From positions 7,304,813-7,368,812 of the forward strand of contig OZ024856.1 of NCBI GenBank assembly GCA_964017155.1: DNA of 64,000 bases, given 5' to 3'. The stretch comes from Oasisia sp. SBJ-2009. Taxonomy: Eukaryota; Annelida; Polychaeta; Sabellida; Siboglinidae. The notes under the pieces are model-generated. The model was given only the letters and a program-made list of their open reading frames with translations. It ran no database searches and was not told where the DNA came from. Below, piece after piece: positions 1 through 11,802 of the stretch; position 1 is the first letter of the stretch, and every line of letters begins with the position of its first letter. A program made the position numbers and the translations under genes.

Positions 1-197
1 TGTATTAATTGTTAATTGTTTGATCTATTCAGAACATGCAGCGAGCATTTAATAGCTTGACGATGACACTCAACAACTTGCAGTGATTTTCGTATTGTAA
101 ATTTGCTTCAGCACACCGATACATATTTGTAACTGTGTCTAGATGTACACATTTTTTTAATAACTGACCAGTAACTAAGTCATTGTGTTTGTTCCAG

Positions 198-857
198 AAT
201 TGTATGAATTTTAAGATACCATCCAATCCTCCCGCCCACTACAAGAGAGATGGGATAGGTCCGCCGGATCCTGACTCGAAGCTACGACCCTACAAGTTCC
301 ACATCCCACCAAATGAATCTAGCAGAGAGAAAGAATACAGACATCTACGGGAAGATACACAGAAGTGGAACCAGGAATTCTGGGCTCGACACAACAGGAC
401 TTTCTTCAAGGTAACACCAAACTGACCCAACTGCACTTTGATATGTATTTTAGAGTATCAGTAGCTCACCATTGTCATTGATTTTACATTATGGTATATT
501 TCAAGAAGTCCTGTTTTAATAGTGTATATGTTTACAGTTAGTAATGTTAAACTGGACATCTTTCAGTAGTGTAAGTTTATTTGATACTAATATAACTTTC
601 ATGTTAAAATGCAGTATATCTGGAATATAAATTATGTTCTGAGGCATATAAAATAATATATTAAGTACAAAGTTACCAGTATTAATTTACGCTGATGTCA
701 ATGTTTTATCCAGGTACTGAGCAATACCTCTTTCAGGTTCTGAGTATTCTGGTCAATCTGGTCTGCCAAGATTCATGGAATAGATAACTACATTTTAAAT
801 AAATAAATATATATACATTATAATATATTATTATATATATATACATTATATATATAC

Positions 858-900
<43 letters not shown>

Positions 901-1009
901 AACATAAAAAATCACATAATATATATATATATATATATACAAATATATATATATATATATATGTGTGTGTTTTATTACACAGTTATTTAGTTTATTATAC
1001 AATGTTGTG

Positions 1010-1053
<44 letters not shown>

Positions 1054-2088
1054 ACCACCACCACACCACACACTGTAGTTGTCTTTATAAAAAAAAGTGG
1101 GCAACTTATAATTTTAAGCTTGTCATGTTTTTTACATAACATTTTGTTACTTCAGGAAAAGGAACATTTTATTACATCAAGTCTGAAGAAGAAGACGAGT
1201 CGAGACGACAGCGAGGTGACACTCACACCAGACGAGATGTCTGTGTTCTACAAACACTTCCTTGACGTCAACTATAAGTTGCACAAGGACTACAACAGGT
1301 GGAGTCTTAAGTATCACGCTGGATGTACCAGACTCATCAAAAAGAAACTTACTGATTAATGTTAATTGTAAATTTGTCAGTCACCATGTTGATTTACTAA
1401 GAATACAATTAATCTAGTTGGGATATGATTGTATAAAATATAAACCTCTTCTTACATTGACACTTCAAAGGTAATTATAAAAAACAATATTTGACAATAA
1501 AAATTCAAATTTTATTCTTATTTCTGTGAAATAGAAACAAATTATTACAATTTCAGTTGCTTTTTGAACTGCTGAAAGACAACATGTCCACTTATGATTA
1601 TTTTTATTGATTTGGCGCTGCTAATTTAGATTTGAAGTAACATGAACTAAAAATTGTATTATTAATTTACAAATAATTGGTAAAAATAATGTTTAATGTT
1701 CTATCCATTTATATTCAGGCTGTGATGTTGGCTTCAGTATCATAATTGGCTAAAAACCAACTAAGAAACTGTAGGAGCTTTTCATGTGGGGAATGCAGAT
1801 TGTTTTGTGAGGTGTAACGTAAGACATTCTCACAGTTCAATTTAGGGGTATTTAAGTGTGTAAATTGCTTATTTTAAAATGTTACTGATGCTGTTGAAAC
1901 AATATGATAAATAAACCAAATAATTTACTTCAAATACCTGGTAGGCATCATTGATTTGTAGTATCGATCAGACTATTACAAAGGTATTGTAGCAAATACT
2001 GTATCATTTCAGAGAGTGGTACTACAGGAACATCATGATACTTTGGTCAGCATTCAAGGTGGCCACAGCCAGACTGTTCAAGAGGTGA
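198..2088 (+). CDS. COA8: COA8 (APOPT1), cytochrome c oxidase assembly factor 8; 3' part, three exons
   Basis: Exons are 198..410, 1156..1298 and 2013..2088 (stop TGA), all with GT-AG boundaries and continuous phase (0, then 2). The first visible exon carries the family signature IGPPDPDSKLRPYKFHIPPN followed by NESSREKEYRHLREDTQKWN and QEFWARHNRTFF. Exon 2 carries LTPDEMSVFYKHFLD, and the last exon reads EWYYRNIMILWSAFK and ends in LFKR. The order and residues match the C-terminal two thirds of animal COA8, a mitochondrial matrix protein that protects complex IV during its assembly. The 5' exons with the mitochondrial presequence lie before base 1. The donor after exon 2 lies inside an open frame, so unspliced reading would run 20 further codons to a TAA at 1357-1359; phase and homology favour splicing to 2013. 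Confidence 0.9.
820..963. repeat. TA-rich microsatellite in a COA8 intron
   Basis: Interrupted (TA)n runs with short ATTATA spacers. A (CA)n tract at 1013-1052 lies about 100 bases short of the acceptor of COA8 exon 2. ORFs called through here are simple-sequence artefacts. Confidence 0.95.
1013..1052. repeat. (CA)n microsatellite with CCA interruptions at its 3' edge
   Basis: About 20 CA units, then CACCACCACCACACCACACA-like sequence. It lies in the COA8 intron upstream of the exon starting at 1156. Confidence 0.95.
1496..1501 (+). terminator. COA8: Candidate polyadenylation signal for an intron-retaining COA8 transcript
   Basis: An AATAAA hexamer lies 137 bases after the TAA that would end an unspliced COA8 exon 2. 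For the fully spliced form, the next AATAAA after the TGA at 2086-2088 is at 2476-2481. Both are only motif matches in AT-rich sequence. Confidence 0.3.
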
Positions 2089-3189
2089 CACAAGGAATCC
2101 GACGAGAGGGGATCAATCATGCAAAGTGCAATGTTGTAACAGTCGCATTGTATTTTACTTGTACACTGCAGAATAGAGCACTCTTGTGGACTCATAAACA
2201 CAAGGAGACTAACCAATTTTCATCATGTTTTAATGATAATAACGTGCTAAACAATCATACACACAGATACCTGTTTTGTGAATTGTTTTACAGCATATTT
2301 TAAATATATTAATACAGCAAAATATTACAGTGATCATGAAAGAGCCTGCCTATGTACAGAATTTTATTGTCATTTTAAATATTGATGAAAACTGTAAAAT
2401 TACATTCAACGATACACTTGATGGTGTAGAATGGGTATGAAGGTGTGCATCTCATTCGTCTATCGCTATGTACGTAATAAAATCGCATGGCCTTTTGTAA
2501 TAGTATGCCTTTCGTTTGAATATTCCTTAGAAATAATGTAACGTTAGAAAATGTGACAACTACTCCGGATTCTAACACTATTCCGTTCTTTATGTCAATG
2601 CACGTGTTCAATTTGAGCCATTGCGTCCCAAAAATGACGAAATATCGTCCTCTGCCTGACACGTTCATATCAGAACTTAATATTTACAAGCCTTTCGAAA
2701 TGAACGATATGGACTCTTTACCAAATATAAAACTTCCCAAGGCCATAAGCTTCTATTTGGTACAAAGGGGACCTCTCTATTTTGAAAATTGTGCCCGCTG
2801 TGGGTGAAAAGCCTAACGTACCCCCTAAATCACTGAAATTTCAGTTATCGGATGTCGGGTCTTCTAATGTGCTACCATCTTTAATTTTTGGACAATAACC
2901 TTGATCTTTAAGTTGATTTAATGTTTATCAGTGTTGTTCAAGTGTACTGTGCATATTTGAATTCTATATAAGGTCAAGGTCAACGATAAAGGTTCAAATA
3001 CTACAGAATAGAAGAACGCAAAGATGGTGATAATTTTCATGAAATGAAATACCAAATATACAAAGAACTACATATAGATATCTTATCAAACACCTATAAA
3101 ATAGTCTAGAAAATGCAACTGAAATGCTTGGAAAGACATTCGACAAAAATCAACTAAGAGAGCAATCTATGTTTAGATGCAGATACTCA
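2089..3189. other. COA8 3' UTR and unassigned intergenic DNA
   Basis: The first few hundred bases are presumably COA8 3' UTR. Overlapping open frames exist at 2553-2807 (+) and 2375-2668 (-), but neither has a motif I recognise. The rest is AT-rich with no gene signal. Confidence 0.5.
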
Positions 3190-3194
3190 GTAAC

Positions 3195-3530
3195 AGAGTA
3201 CATCCATGTCACGTCAAATCCAGATGTAGAAGACGTGATGATGATTAATTGTCATCGTACTCATCATTCTCGTCCTCGTCATAATCATCAACAGTGTGGA
3301 TTTCATCTGTGATTTCTTCTCAATTTCCATCCTCTTCTAAGATATCAACTGGAACCATCGGAATGACGTCCCCCTCGAAACAAAGTGATTTAAGTTTTCC
3401 CGCTTCTGTGACATGATAACCAAGGTCAACAGGGGACGGTATTTCTGGAAAATGATCGAGAGCCCTGCGCCAGATACAGACTTGGAGATTGACTCTCTTG
3501 ATGTGCTGGGGAGAACCAGTGTCTGCATGT
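3195..3530 (-). pseudogene. Degenerate fragment of a mobile-element-type ORF
   Basis: Read on the - strand from about 3530 down, one frame gives HIKRVNLQVCIWRRALDHFP and then EIPSPVDLGYHVTEAGKLKS, followed by an in-frame stop and an acidic run (DDYDEDENDEYDD). I recall similar strings (HIKR.N.Q...W..A.D..P.IPSPV.HGW) from uncharacterised multi-copy invertebrate proteins usually linked to mobile elements. The stop and lack of a start mark it as a relic. Family assignment is tentative. Confidence 0.35.
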
Positions 3531-3566
3531 CACACACACACACACGCACGCACGCACGAACGCACG

Positions 3567-3620
<54 letters not shown>
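3530..3620. repeat. (CA)n / (CGCA)n microsatellite
   Basis: CA repeats with a central block of CGCA tetramers. It abuts the left edge of the 1.17-kb tandem array. Confidence 0.95.
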
Positions 3621-3622
<2 letters not shown>

Positions 3623-3644
3623 CAGTCATGATACAACAATTACA

Positions 3645-6310
3645 ATTTTATATTATATTCGGCATTCTCTGAACGTGCGGCAGCATTGTTGATATGTGTT
3701 ATGTGACGTCACACTAACGCGCACATTTCCGTCGCTAAGCTGCTCGAGAACGAGTCTGATTTAATAGATTCTAGGAGAGTACATAAAACGTTCGAAGGTA
3801 TGGTTATATCTGTTTGAGAAGAGAGCCGCTGTAGCCTAGAAAGTTCTAATTGTAATGGCCTTTATTTGTGTATGTTTCATAATTGAGCGCAGGCATGGAG
3901 CGGCTAACAATCTGCGTGCGAAATCAGACGATTACGAGGGCGAAAGTCGACACTGGACTGCCGAGCTGCGAAAATGTTGCGGTGAGTACTAGTTGAAGAC
4001 ATGATTTGGCTTTCATCAGATTTGTTCGGATACTGTACTGGTTTGTGTTGAGAAAAACTTCAACATGGTCGGGTCGCTCTTCTCTAGCTTCCACAGATAG
4101 GAAGACGTGCAAGACAAGAAACGCTAAGGGTACGTCACACTCGAGAAGTAAAGACAGAGGGCGAACACAGACGGTACGATACTTCAAGCGTCGGACGAGA
4201 AACACTCTTGCACTCTGAACAACTGTATGGTAAGATCACTTTCGTTTTTTCGTACTGGTCAGTTCCGAGCGACAGTCGGTCGTGATGCCTTTATAGGTTT
4301 GTCTTCGTGTGTGGCGTCCGATTAGTTTCTGTGAGAAGGGCCAGCGTCCCGCAAGGGGCTTGACTGTGTAGGTGAGACCTTCTCACGTGTGCTGTCTTAG
4401 TATGTGTGGTCACTGCCGGCGCGTTTTCCACGTACGCTTTTTACCGTGAGGTAAGAACTGACCACTGTCCGGTCCTAGTGTATGTCGGGAGATCCATAAC
4501 GGCATAAGATATCCCGTGTGCTGTCTGCCTTGTGTTCGTGTGGGCGGGCAAGGAAGGATTTCGACGACTTTCAAATAAGTGCTTTAGTTGCTTTTTAGGT
4601 TATCGATCTTGATTGTCAAACGTTTACTAACTTCATTGACGTGTTTTACAGGTCTTCGACTCACCACTGTGCGACCATGATGCAGCGCGGTGCCGAAGGA
4701 ACGACGCCGATCAACACATCAACTCCTGCGAAAAGGTAATGCGCAATCGCTTTCTAATTCTAGAACGCATGTGTACATTGCTTTCATTTATTTCGAGACA
4801 GAAAAATTCAAATGTTATAATATATTCGGTATTCTCCGAACGTTCGGCTGCATTGTTGATATGTGACGTCACACTAAGAAGCACACTTCCGCCGCGAAGG
4901 CGCTCGAGAACGAGACTGATTTAATAGATTCTAGGAGAATACATAAACCGTTCGACGGTATGGTTATATCCGTCCGAGGAGAGCGCCGCTGTAGCCTAGT
5001 AAGTTTTAATTGTAATGGCCTTTGTTTTTGTATGTTTCAGAAGAAGTGAGTGCAGCCATGGGGCGGGCGGCTAACAATGAGCGTGCGAAATAAGACGATT
5101 ACGAGTCTGGGGCGAAGGAAGACTCTGTTCTGCCAAGCTGCGAACAATTTGCGGTGAGTACTTGTTGAAGACATGCGTTCGCTTTCATCCGATTTGTGGT
5201 TTGTGTTCTGAAACTTCAACATGGTCGGGTCGCTCTTCTCATCCACAGATTGGAAGACGTGCAAGACAAGAAACGGGTAAAAAAGGGTCACACTCGAGAA
5301 GTAAAGACAGAGGGAGAAAACAGACGGTACGATACTTCAAGCGTCGGCCGAGCAACACTCTTGCACTCTCAACAACTGTATGGTAAGATCACTTTCGTTT
5401 TTTCGTACTGGTCAGTTCCGAGCGACAGCAGGTCGAGATGCCTCTTCTGCACACACCTTTACAGGTATGTCTTCGTGTGTGGCGTCCGATTAGTTTCTGT
5501 GAGAAGGGCCAGCGTCCCGCAAGGGGCTTGACTGTGTAGGTAAGACCTTCTCACGTGTGCTGTCGTAGTATGTGTGTTCAGTACCGGCGCGTTTTCCACG
5601 GTTTTGACCGTGAGGTAAGAACTGACCACTGTCCGGTCCTAGTGTATGTCGGGAGATCCATAAGATCTCCCGTGTGCTGTCTGTCTTGTGTTCGTGTGGA
5701 AAGAGTGGGCGGGCAAGGAAGGATTTCGACTTTCAAGTTTCAAGTAAGTGCTGTAGTTGCTTTTTAGGTTATCGTTCTTGATTGCCAAACGTTTACTGAC
5801 ATTATTGACGTGTATCTACAGGTTTGCGACTCACCACTGTGCGACCATGATGCAGCGCGGTGCCGAAGGAACGACGCCGATTAACATCAAGTCTTTGAAA
5901 AAGGTAATGCGCAACCTCTTTCTAATTCTAGAACGCATGTGAACATTGCTTTTATTTACAGTCACAAGATTAAAATATTGTGTTTAATATGTTCGGTATT
6001 CTCCGAACGTGCGGCTGCATTGTTGATATGTGATATCACACACACTTTCACAATTCCGCCGCTAAGGCGATCGAGAACGAATTTGATTTAACATATCTAG
6101 GAGCGTACATAAACCGTTCGAAGGTATGGTTTAATATCCGTTTAGGAAGAAACGCTGTAGCCGAATAAGTTCAAATTTTAATGACCTATGCTTCAGAAGT
6201 GAGCGCAACCATGTGGCGGGTAACTATATTCGGGTGAAATAAGACGATTACGAGGGCGAATGTCGATTCAGGTCTGCCGAGGTACCAAGAACTTGCGGCG
6301 TGTACTTCAG
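3645..6310 (+). repeat. Tandem 1.17-kb repeat, about 2.3 copies, with exon-like modules
   Basis: The block starting TTCGG.ATTCTC.GAACG recurs at about 3650, 4817 and 5984, a spacing of about 1167 bases each time. Copies 1 and 2 are full length; copy 3 stops near 6310. Each full unit holds short conserved blocks flanked by splice-like sites on the + strand. One runs from CCACAG at 4097 to GTAAG at 4229 and is open throughout (starts IGRRARQET); its second copy is 5249..5382. Another ends AAAAG/GTAATG near 4737 and 5903, and a third ends GCG/GTGAGT at 3981 and 5153. Copy 3 has lost that last donor (GCGTGT). The array is CpG-rich compared with its flanks. I do not recognise a protein; it may be a degenerate duplicated gene fragment or an element. 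Confidence 0.75.
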
Positions 6311-6585
6311 CATAAGAAATTTTGATAGTTGCGCTTAAGTTAAATTGCAATTCAATAACACGTTACAATTGATGGTTATGCTTACATTTTTAGTGATGCT
6401 AAAACCGAGCATAGGTAGTAGTAATAATAAATAAAATCAGTTTTCTTTCGTCACATAACACTTTTTAGTGTAATAACAAGAACAGTCAGTTCAGTGGTTT
6501 GCGTTGGTGTTCTGGTTACGTGAAATAAGTATGTCACAACTGTGTAAGATGTCATGTCAACGGAAGTGCTGCAGTAAGGTGACCG
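6311..6585. other. ARV1 3' flank
   Basis: AT-rich sequence between the truncated third repeat copy and the ARV1 stop codon. It probably includes ARV1 3' UTR; no other signal seen. Confidence 0.4.
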
Positions 6586-9500
6586 TCATCTTGCCACACT
6601 GCTCAGGTAGGCAATGACCGGTGTGGACGTGTTGGACATGTGGTGGCTGGACGTCCAGCAGAAGAGCTGATGACCAATGATGGCTTGGAGGAGGTGGGCA
6701 CTGCCTAGGATGACCACTGCGCCCAGCCGCCCTACTGGACACAGCACTGAAACAGACAATAGCACCGTCTGTCAACAACACATCAAGAATGTAGTTAAAT
6801 AAAGACAAACCGAAGATGTCAGTCTAAGCAACATGGCTAGTACACCATACAAAAAAATATTTAAAAAAGTAAATTGTAAAAAATATGTGTATGCGTTTAG
6901 ATTATGATAAAAAAATATTTAAAAAACCTGTGTGTTCATGTATAGGTATTTAGGTGACCACAGATTATTTCACTTGAACAATATATACTATGTGATGTCT
7001 TTTAATAAAAAAAATGAGCCAAGAAGCCCTGAAATTCTTCGGAGTATATTGTCTGTAATGTTTGTATTGTATGCATTTCGGTGAATAAATAAAGTAATAC
7101 ACGACAGACCATTTGTGGACATTCAGCTTTTTGGAATCAATGAGGTGCCCCAATAAAGATTCAATCAGACAGAAATTTATTGTGTACAGTGACAATACCT
7201 GACGATATGTATATGCAAACTCTTAGAAAAAAACAGGTTTTGAAAAATAGGTAAACCTTGTGGAGGGCTCTAGGGCTTCTTAAGACTATTCAGTGACATG
7301 TATTTCTTGTGCATACTGGGAGTACATTGAGACGTCTAGGGAAAATAATTAAAAAAAACTGAAAGGTTTCTGTGGTATGGCAACTAACTGCTGATGCAGA
7401 GTGATGTCTTAACTCTGTTTGACCTTCGGCCCAAAGAATTAAAAATGCTAAATGGTGATTGTTTTATATCAAATTAAAAATACATCTTAGTAGCTACATA
7501 AATTAATCATTTACAGGAACAGTCTGCATCTATGTAAAATCAATGCTTAAGTAGCATTCATAAAAGCAACACCAACCTTTCAGAGCAGACACATTAGATG
7601 TAAAGATAAACACGCTGGCAAGTATTACATAGATGGCGCTATGTGTCTGTCCCCACAAGATGGCTGGAATAGCTAGCAACTTGCCAAAGCTTGAAACAAC
7701 GAGACTCCAGACAAGCAGAGACGTGCTGAAATCAACAGACAAAAGTGATAGTGTGTGTTTTAGACTTACAATCCACCTATTACATTCCATACTTCATGAA
7801 ATAAATTCCTTATAAATATCATCCCCCACCTATTTATGTGCCCATTACGTTAGATATGTCAACAGCAAATGGCTGTAATAAAATATACCAGATGAATAAA
7901 AGCATGTGTAGCATTACTAAAATCAGAATTGATGTCAGCTATTGTAAAACATGGATTTAACATGAATTTCTTATTTTTGATAACATCATCATCATCATGC
8001 TGTCGGTCGCGAAGCGACAAAGACTGCTTCCATCACTTGACTCTTGCTCTCCATTTGTCTCTGCTGTGAGAGTGATGTCCAGGAGTCGATCTTTATGTCT
8101 CTCAGCTTCAGGTTTCTCTTGATGGTGTCTTTGAACCGGAGACGAGGGCGCCCTCTCTTTCTGTGACCAGAAGACAGTTGGGAGTAGAGAACCTGCTTCG
8201 GTAGCCTGTCTGATGACATCATCATGAGGTGTCCAGTCCACCGGAGATTCTTTCTGATCAGAAGATCTTCCATAGATGGCAGCCCTGTCCGTTCGAGTAT
8301 TTCCTTGTTTGTCACTTTGTCCATCCAGGTTATCCTCATGATCGAACGCAGATGTCGCATCATGAAGGTGTGCAACTTTTTCACCTGTCGTCTGTACACT
8401 GTCCAGGCCTCGGCTCCGTATAGGAGGGTGGACAGCACAATTGCACGGTATATCTTGCCTTTAACCCGCATGGACACATGGTGGTTGTTCCAGAGTCTCT
8501 GGCGTAGTCGGCCGAAAGATGCACTAGCCTTGGCCATCCTCCTCTGTATTTCATCGTCAATGCATCCGTCACTTGATATAGTGCTTCCGAGGTAGGTGAA
8601 TTCCATAACAGAGTTCAGCTTGTTTCCATCAACCATGATATCCTCCTCTCGGGTTCTTGTAGAGTTGGGTTGGTACAGCACCTCGGTCTTCTTGATGTTA
8701 ATCTTCAGGCCGAACTTCTTTGACGCATTGGAAAAAGCATCCACTATTTTCTGCATCTCTTCAGCAGAGTGTGCAACCAGTGCACTGTCATCTGCGAATA
8801 GCAGCTCCCTCATCAGTATCCGTGTAGTCTTGGTCTTCGCTCTGAAGTGTGCGACGTTGAATAGGTCAGCGCTCTGTCTGGACTGTATGTAGATGCCATC
8901 CCCCATGTCTCGGAAAGCATTGTCGAGCATTGCTGATAGGAAGATGGAAAAGAGCGTGGGCGCCAGTACACAGCCTTGCTTGACCCCATTTGTGACCCTG
9001 AACGATTCCGAGACTTCCCCTCCAACATTAACAGTCGCCATCATTCCGGTATGTAGTGCCTCGATCATTGTTGTGAACTTCTCTGGGCAGCCATACTTCT
9101 TCAGTAGCTGCCATAGTCCGGTCCTCCCAACTGTATCGAACGCCTTACTGAAGTCGACAAATACCATGTACAGTGGTCGGTCCTGCTCAATGCACTTTTC
9201 TTGTAGTTGTCGGAGACAATCTGAATAAACCTCTAGCAGTGTATTGTGGTTTATAATATTGTAGACCTTTTGCAAATTATTAGGCTTGTTGGCCCTAAAT
9301 GCCTTTTACATGCCTTTCATCTGGTCCTACCTGACTCTGTAGTGTGGTGTTGAGTAGCGGGATGTGAGCCACTTGGTGCCCCCCACTGCCACGGCACAGA
9401 AACTACACCACTCTGAAACACACGTCTCATTAGTGGCACATAGTTGTATCACTTTTGCAATACTACTTGTATGACATTGTCATAACTATTGTGACAGTAC

Positions 9501-11717
9501 GCAAACAAGTAAATGGACCCGGGGGACACCTGTGTGCCTCCTATGAACCTTTACAATTTACCCTTGTTAGCCAAAGCTAGCCTTCAATTCAAAGCTACCT
9601 GGGTAGTCTTCCCTGGACTTTTTCAACATGCCCCATTCCTCAGACAAGTCTTGACGGGTGCAATTTGATTTTCTGTGGGCTTCCAAAATTTGTAACAATG
9701 TCGTTAAAATGTTGTTGATCAGCATCTATGAGCTGACTTCTCTGGAAAGGATTCAGCCATACTGCAATTAATGCATGAAAACTACTTATAGGCAGTTATA
9801 TCCACTACTGTTCAAAGATCGGACTGGTTCTAAAGCTAAGGCTCTGGTGCACAAAATTCAACTGCACACATCTCACCCCACCCCAATTAAAAACCACCAA
9901 AGCATTAAGAAGGTATTAGTAGATCACAGATGCCCGAAACCAACCTATTATGGCAAGAGCGAACATCTTGTAGAAGTCTGCCTCCAGTGTGGCATAGAAG
10001 ATGTATTCCTGTGGATGTGGCCTGTCTGCCTGTAGACTCTCCCACTTCAGGTACGTGTCACACAGCAGGAAGATGAGCAGGAGTCGACCTGGAGCCTGAA
10101 CAGTGGATAATCCAGAATAATAAAATCATAATCACGGACACACAAAAGAACTCAAGTTACTCAACTCTGGAGTCAACAGTGCAGAATGCAGATTTAGTGT
10201 GAAAATGTTTTTGAGGATTGACTGTAGATTCCCAGCAGCAGCTCCATATATATGAATATATCTAGCTTATATAGTGTGCACATAATTATGATTTGCTTCT
10301 TAAATTACAATATTTAAACATAAACTATTGTACAGTAACCAACATAGAATTAACAGGTTATTACTCCCAGCAAACATACCTTGAATTTGTCGTTAAAAAG
10401 TAGATGGCGGTAAGCCTGTGGTTTATGGAGCAGAGCATCCAGGAAGATGATGACAGGGTCGAATTCGATGTATTTGTCAACAACTTTGTGACATGACACC
10501 TGTAACCAAAAACACATACAGTATGAGAATGCCTGGTGTTGTTTAGTGTGACTGTCATATACACACAACAGTAAATGTACAATGTCCGTTCCTCACTTAT
10601 AATAAGAACCAATATGCTGAATGTATAGAGACTATAGAGCCTGACAAATTGTAGTTACATCTATAGTAGAGACATCCTGAAATGTTTAAATAAGGAACTT
10701 TGCCAATACTACTACATCAGCTAGATTATGCATCCTGTATTCTCTAAGCATGAAGTGCACTTAGAATTCAGTATGTACAAACAACATAGCATGCTTAAAT
10801 TGAGGAAGTCCTAGAGATCATTGATTGAAAGTTGTTATTAAAAAGAGATACTTGAATCTGAATTAAACTTTGATGTTGTCAAAACTATATTGACACAGCA
10901 GTGGACAGAAAATGTTGACTGATCACTGTGATAAATGTATTCAATGAAGTTCAGTCAGGGCACAATCAAATTATGTGATTAATCAGATGACCATTCATGC
11001 TACATCCAACATTACAAATTCTTTAGTAAAACATAATCCAAAACCATTGGAAGAACAACTGTCTTGCTAACGGTAACACTCACACAATGTGAAATCTTTA
11101 TGATGCCTGCTTTGAAATCTTTGTATAGTTCCACAGCTTCATAACCACATTCTATGCAGCGGTACTGGCATGGCTCTGTAAACACAAACAGAATGTTCTA
11201 TAAAGACCAGTAAATGCCAAAAGAAGATATTGCCTTTTATTGGCATCAGCCAACACTCACTTTTGATTTATATCTTACCTCAAGCCCAGTCAATAAATGG
11301 CCAAAATTTAACCCTGACTGAGTGACAGTGAGTCTGAGACTGAGGCGGTCTCAAAGTCTCATTGTTTTGCCAAAGCCATGCTTGAGAGTGCTGACCGCAT
11401 CGGGAATTTGCTGTGTATGTCAGGACACACATGCACTACCAATGCCCTGCAAGGTGGCACTAACAGCAGTATTGCCATTTATTATCTTCACAAACAGGAT
11501 GCCATACATTGGTCAAAGTTAAGCATGACAAATGGTCCAATTATCGCTCACATGCTGCACCTCAGAGATAGTTAAGCCTTAAAATCTGAACGCTTATTAA
11601 ATACTAAGCGTAACAGCGTCACACAATACAATTGTCATGATAATAGCTAGTGAACATCATGATAAATTCACCTAAGCCATGTGAAATTGTTCGTTTTCGT
11701 CGTTGTTGTAATCCCAT
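6586..11717 (-). CDS. ARV1: ARV1, ER lipid and sterol homeostasis protein; complete, 7 exons, 266 aa
   Basis: Exons on the - strand, 5' to 3': 11717..11672, 11175..11084, 10499..10380, 10095..9945, 9412..9331, 7725..7577, 6746..6586 (stop TGA 6588..6586). All junctions are GT-AG and the phases join without a break. The first exon is short and basic ([15 protein letters not shown]); the start is the only ATG that reaches the next exon in frame. Residues 16-49 form the ARV1 zinc-ribbon with C22-I-E-C25 and C46-V-S-C49, followed by the family signature [11 protein letters not shown] and [11 protein letters not shown]. The later exons give hydrophobic membrane segments, including [15 protein letters not shown] and [11 protein letters not shown]. 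Length is close to human ARV1 (271 aa). The protein acts in the ER membrane in sterol trafficking and GPI-anchor/sphingolipid balance (family knowledge). The C-terminal exon is the least conserved part. Confidence 0.9.
7985..9275 (-). mobile_element. 5'-truncated LINE with reverse transcriptase ORF, in ARV1 intron 5
   Basis: A single open frame (9275..7995, - strand, up to 426 codons) has RT palm motifs in order: [16 protein letters not shown] (motif A), [17 protein letters not shown] (motif B), [13 protein letters not shown] (motif C, catalytic FADD), then [12 protein letters not shown] and [11 protein letters not shown]. The C-terminal region has RWTGHLMMM and KRGRPRLRF. It starts just before motif A, so the endonuclease and 5' half are gone. 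The 3' end on the - strand is an (ATG)n tail at 7983-7999. The ORF has no internal stop, suggesting a fairly young insertion. It is in the same orientation as ARV1. I would call it an RTE/CR1-grade non-LTR element; the clade is not certain. Confidence 0.88.
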
Positions 11718-11783
11718 CGTAAATCTACTGTTTACTAACTCTGACGACGCCTGAAAGAATGGGACTTTTGGATTATTCACACT

Positions 11784-11802
11784 CTGTAAGGTGGCGCCAC
11801 TG
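11784..11802 (+). promoter_or_regulatory. CTCF-like motif 67 bp upstream of the ARV1 start codon
   Basis: TAAGGTGGCGCCACTG resembles the AGGTGGCGC / AGGGGGCGC core bound by CTCF in flies and vertebrates. It is one of several similar motifs in this window, most of them close to gene 5' ends. Motif match by eye only. Confidence 0.35.

Noticed and set aside
2553..2807. 84-aa + strand ORF near the COA8 3' end
   Set aside because: No recognised motif, no splice or promoter context, and overlapped by an equally long - strand frame.
8224..9228. + strand ORFs of 98-123 aa
   Set aside because: Antisense shadows of the LINE reverse transcriptase frame.
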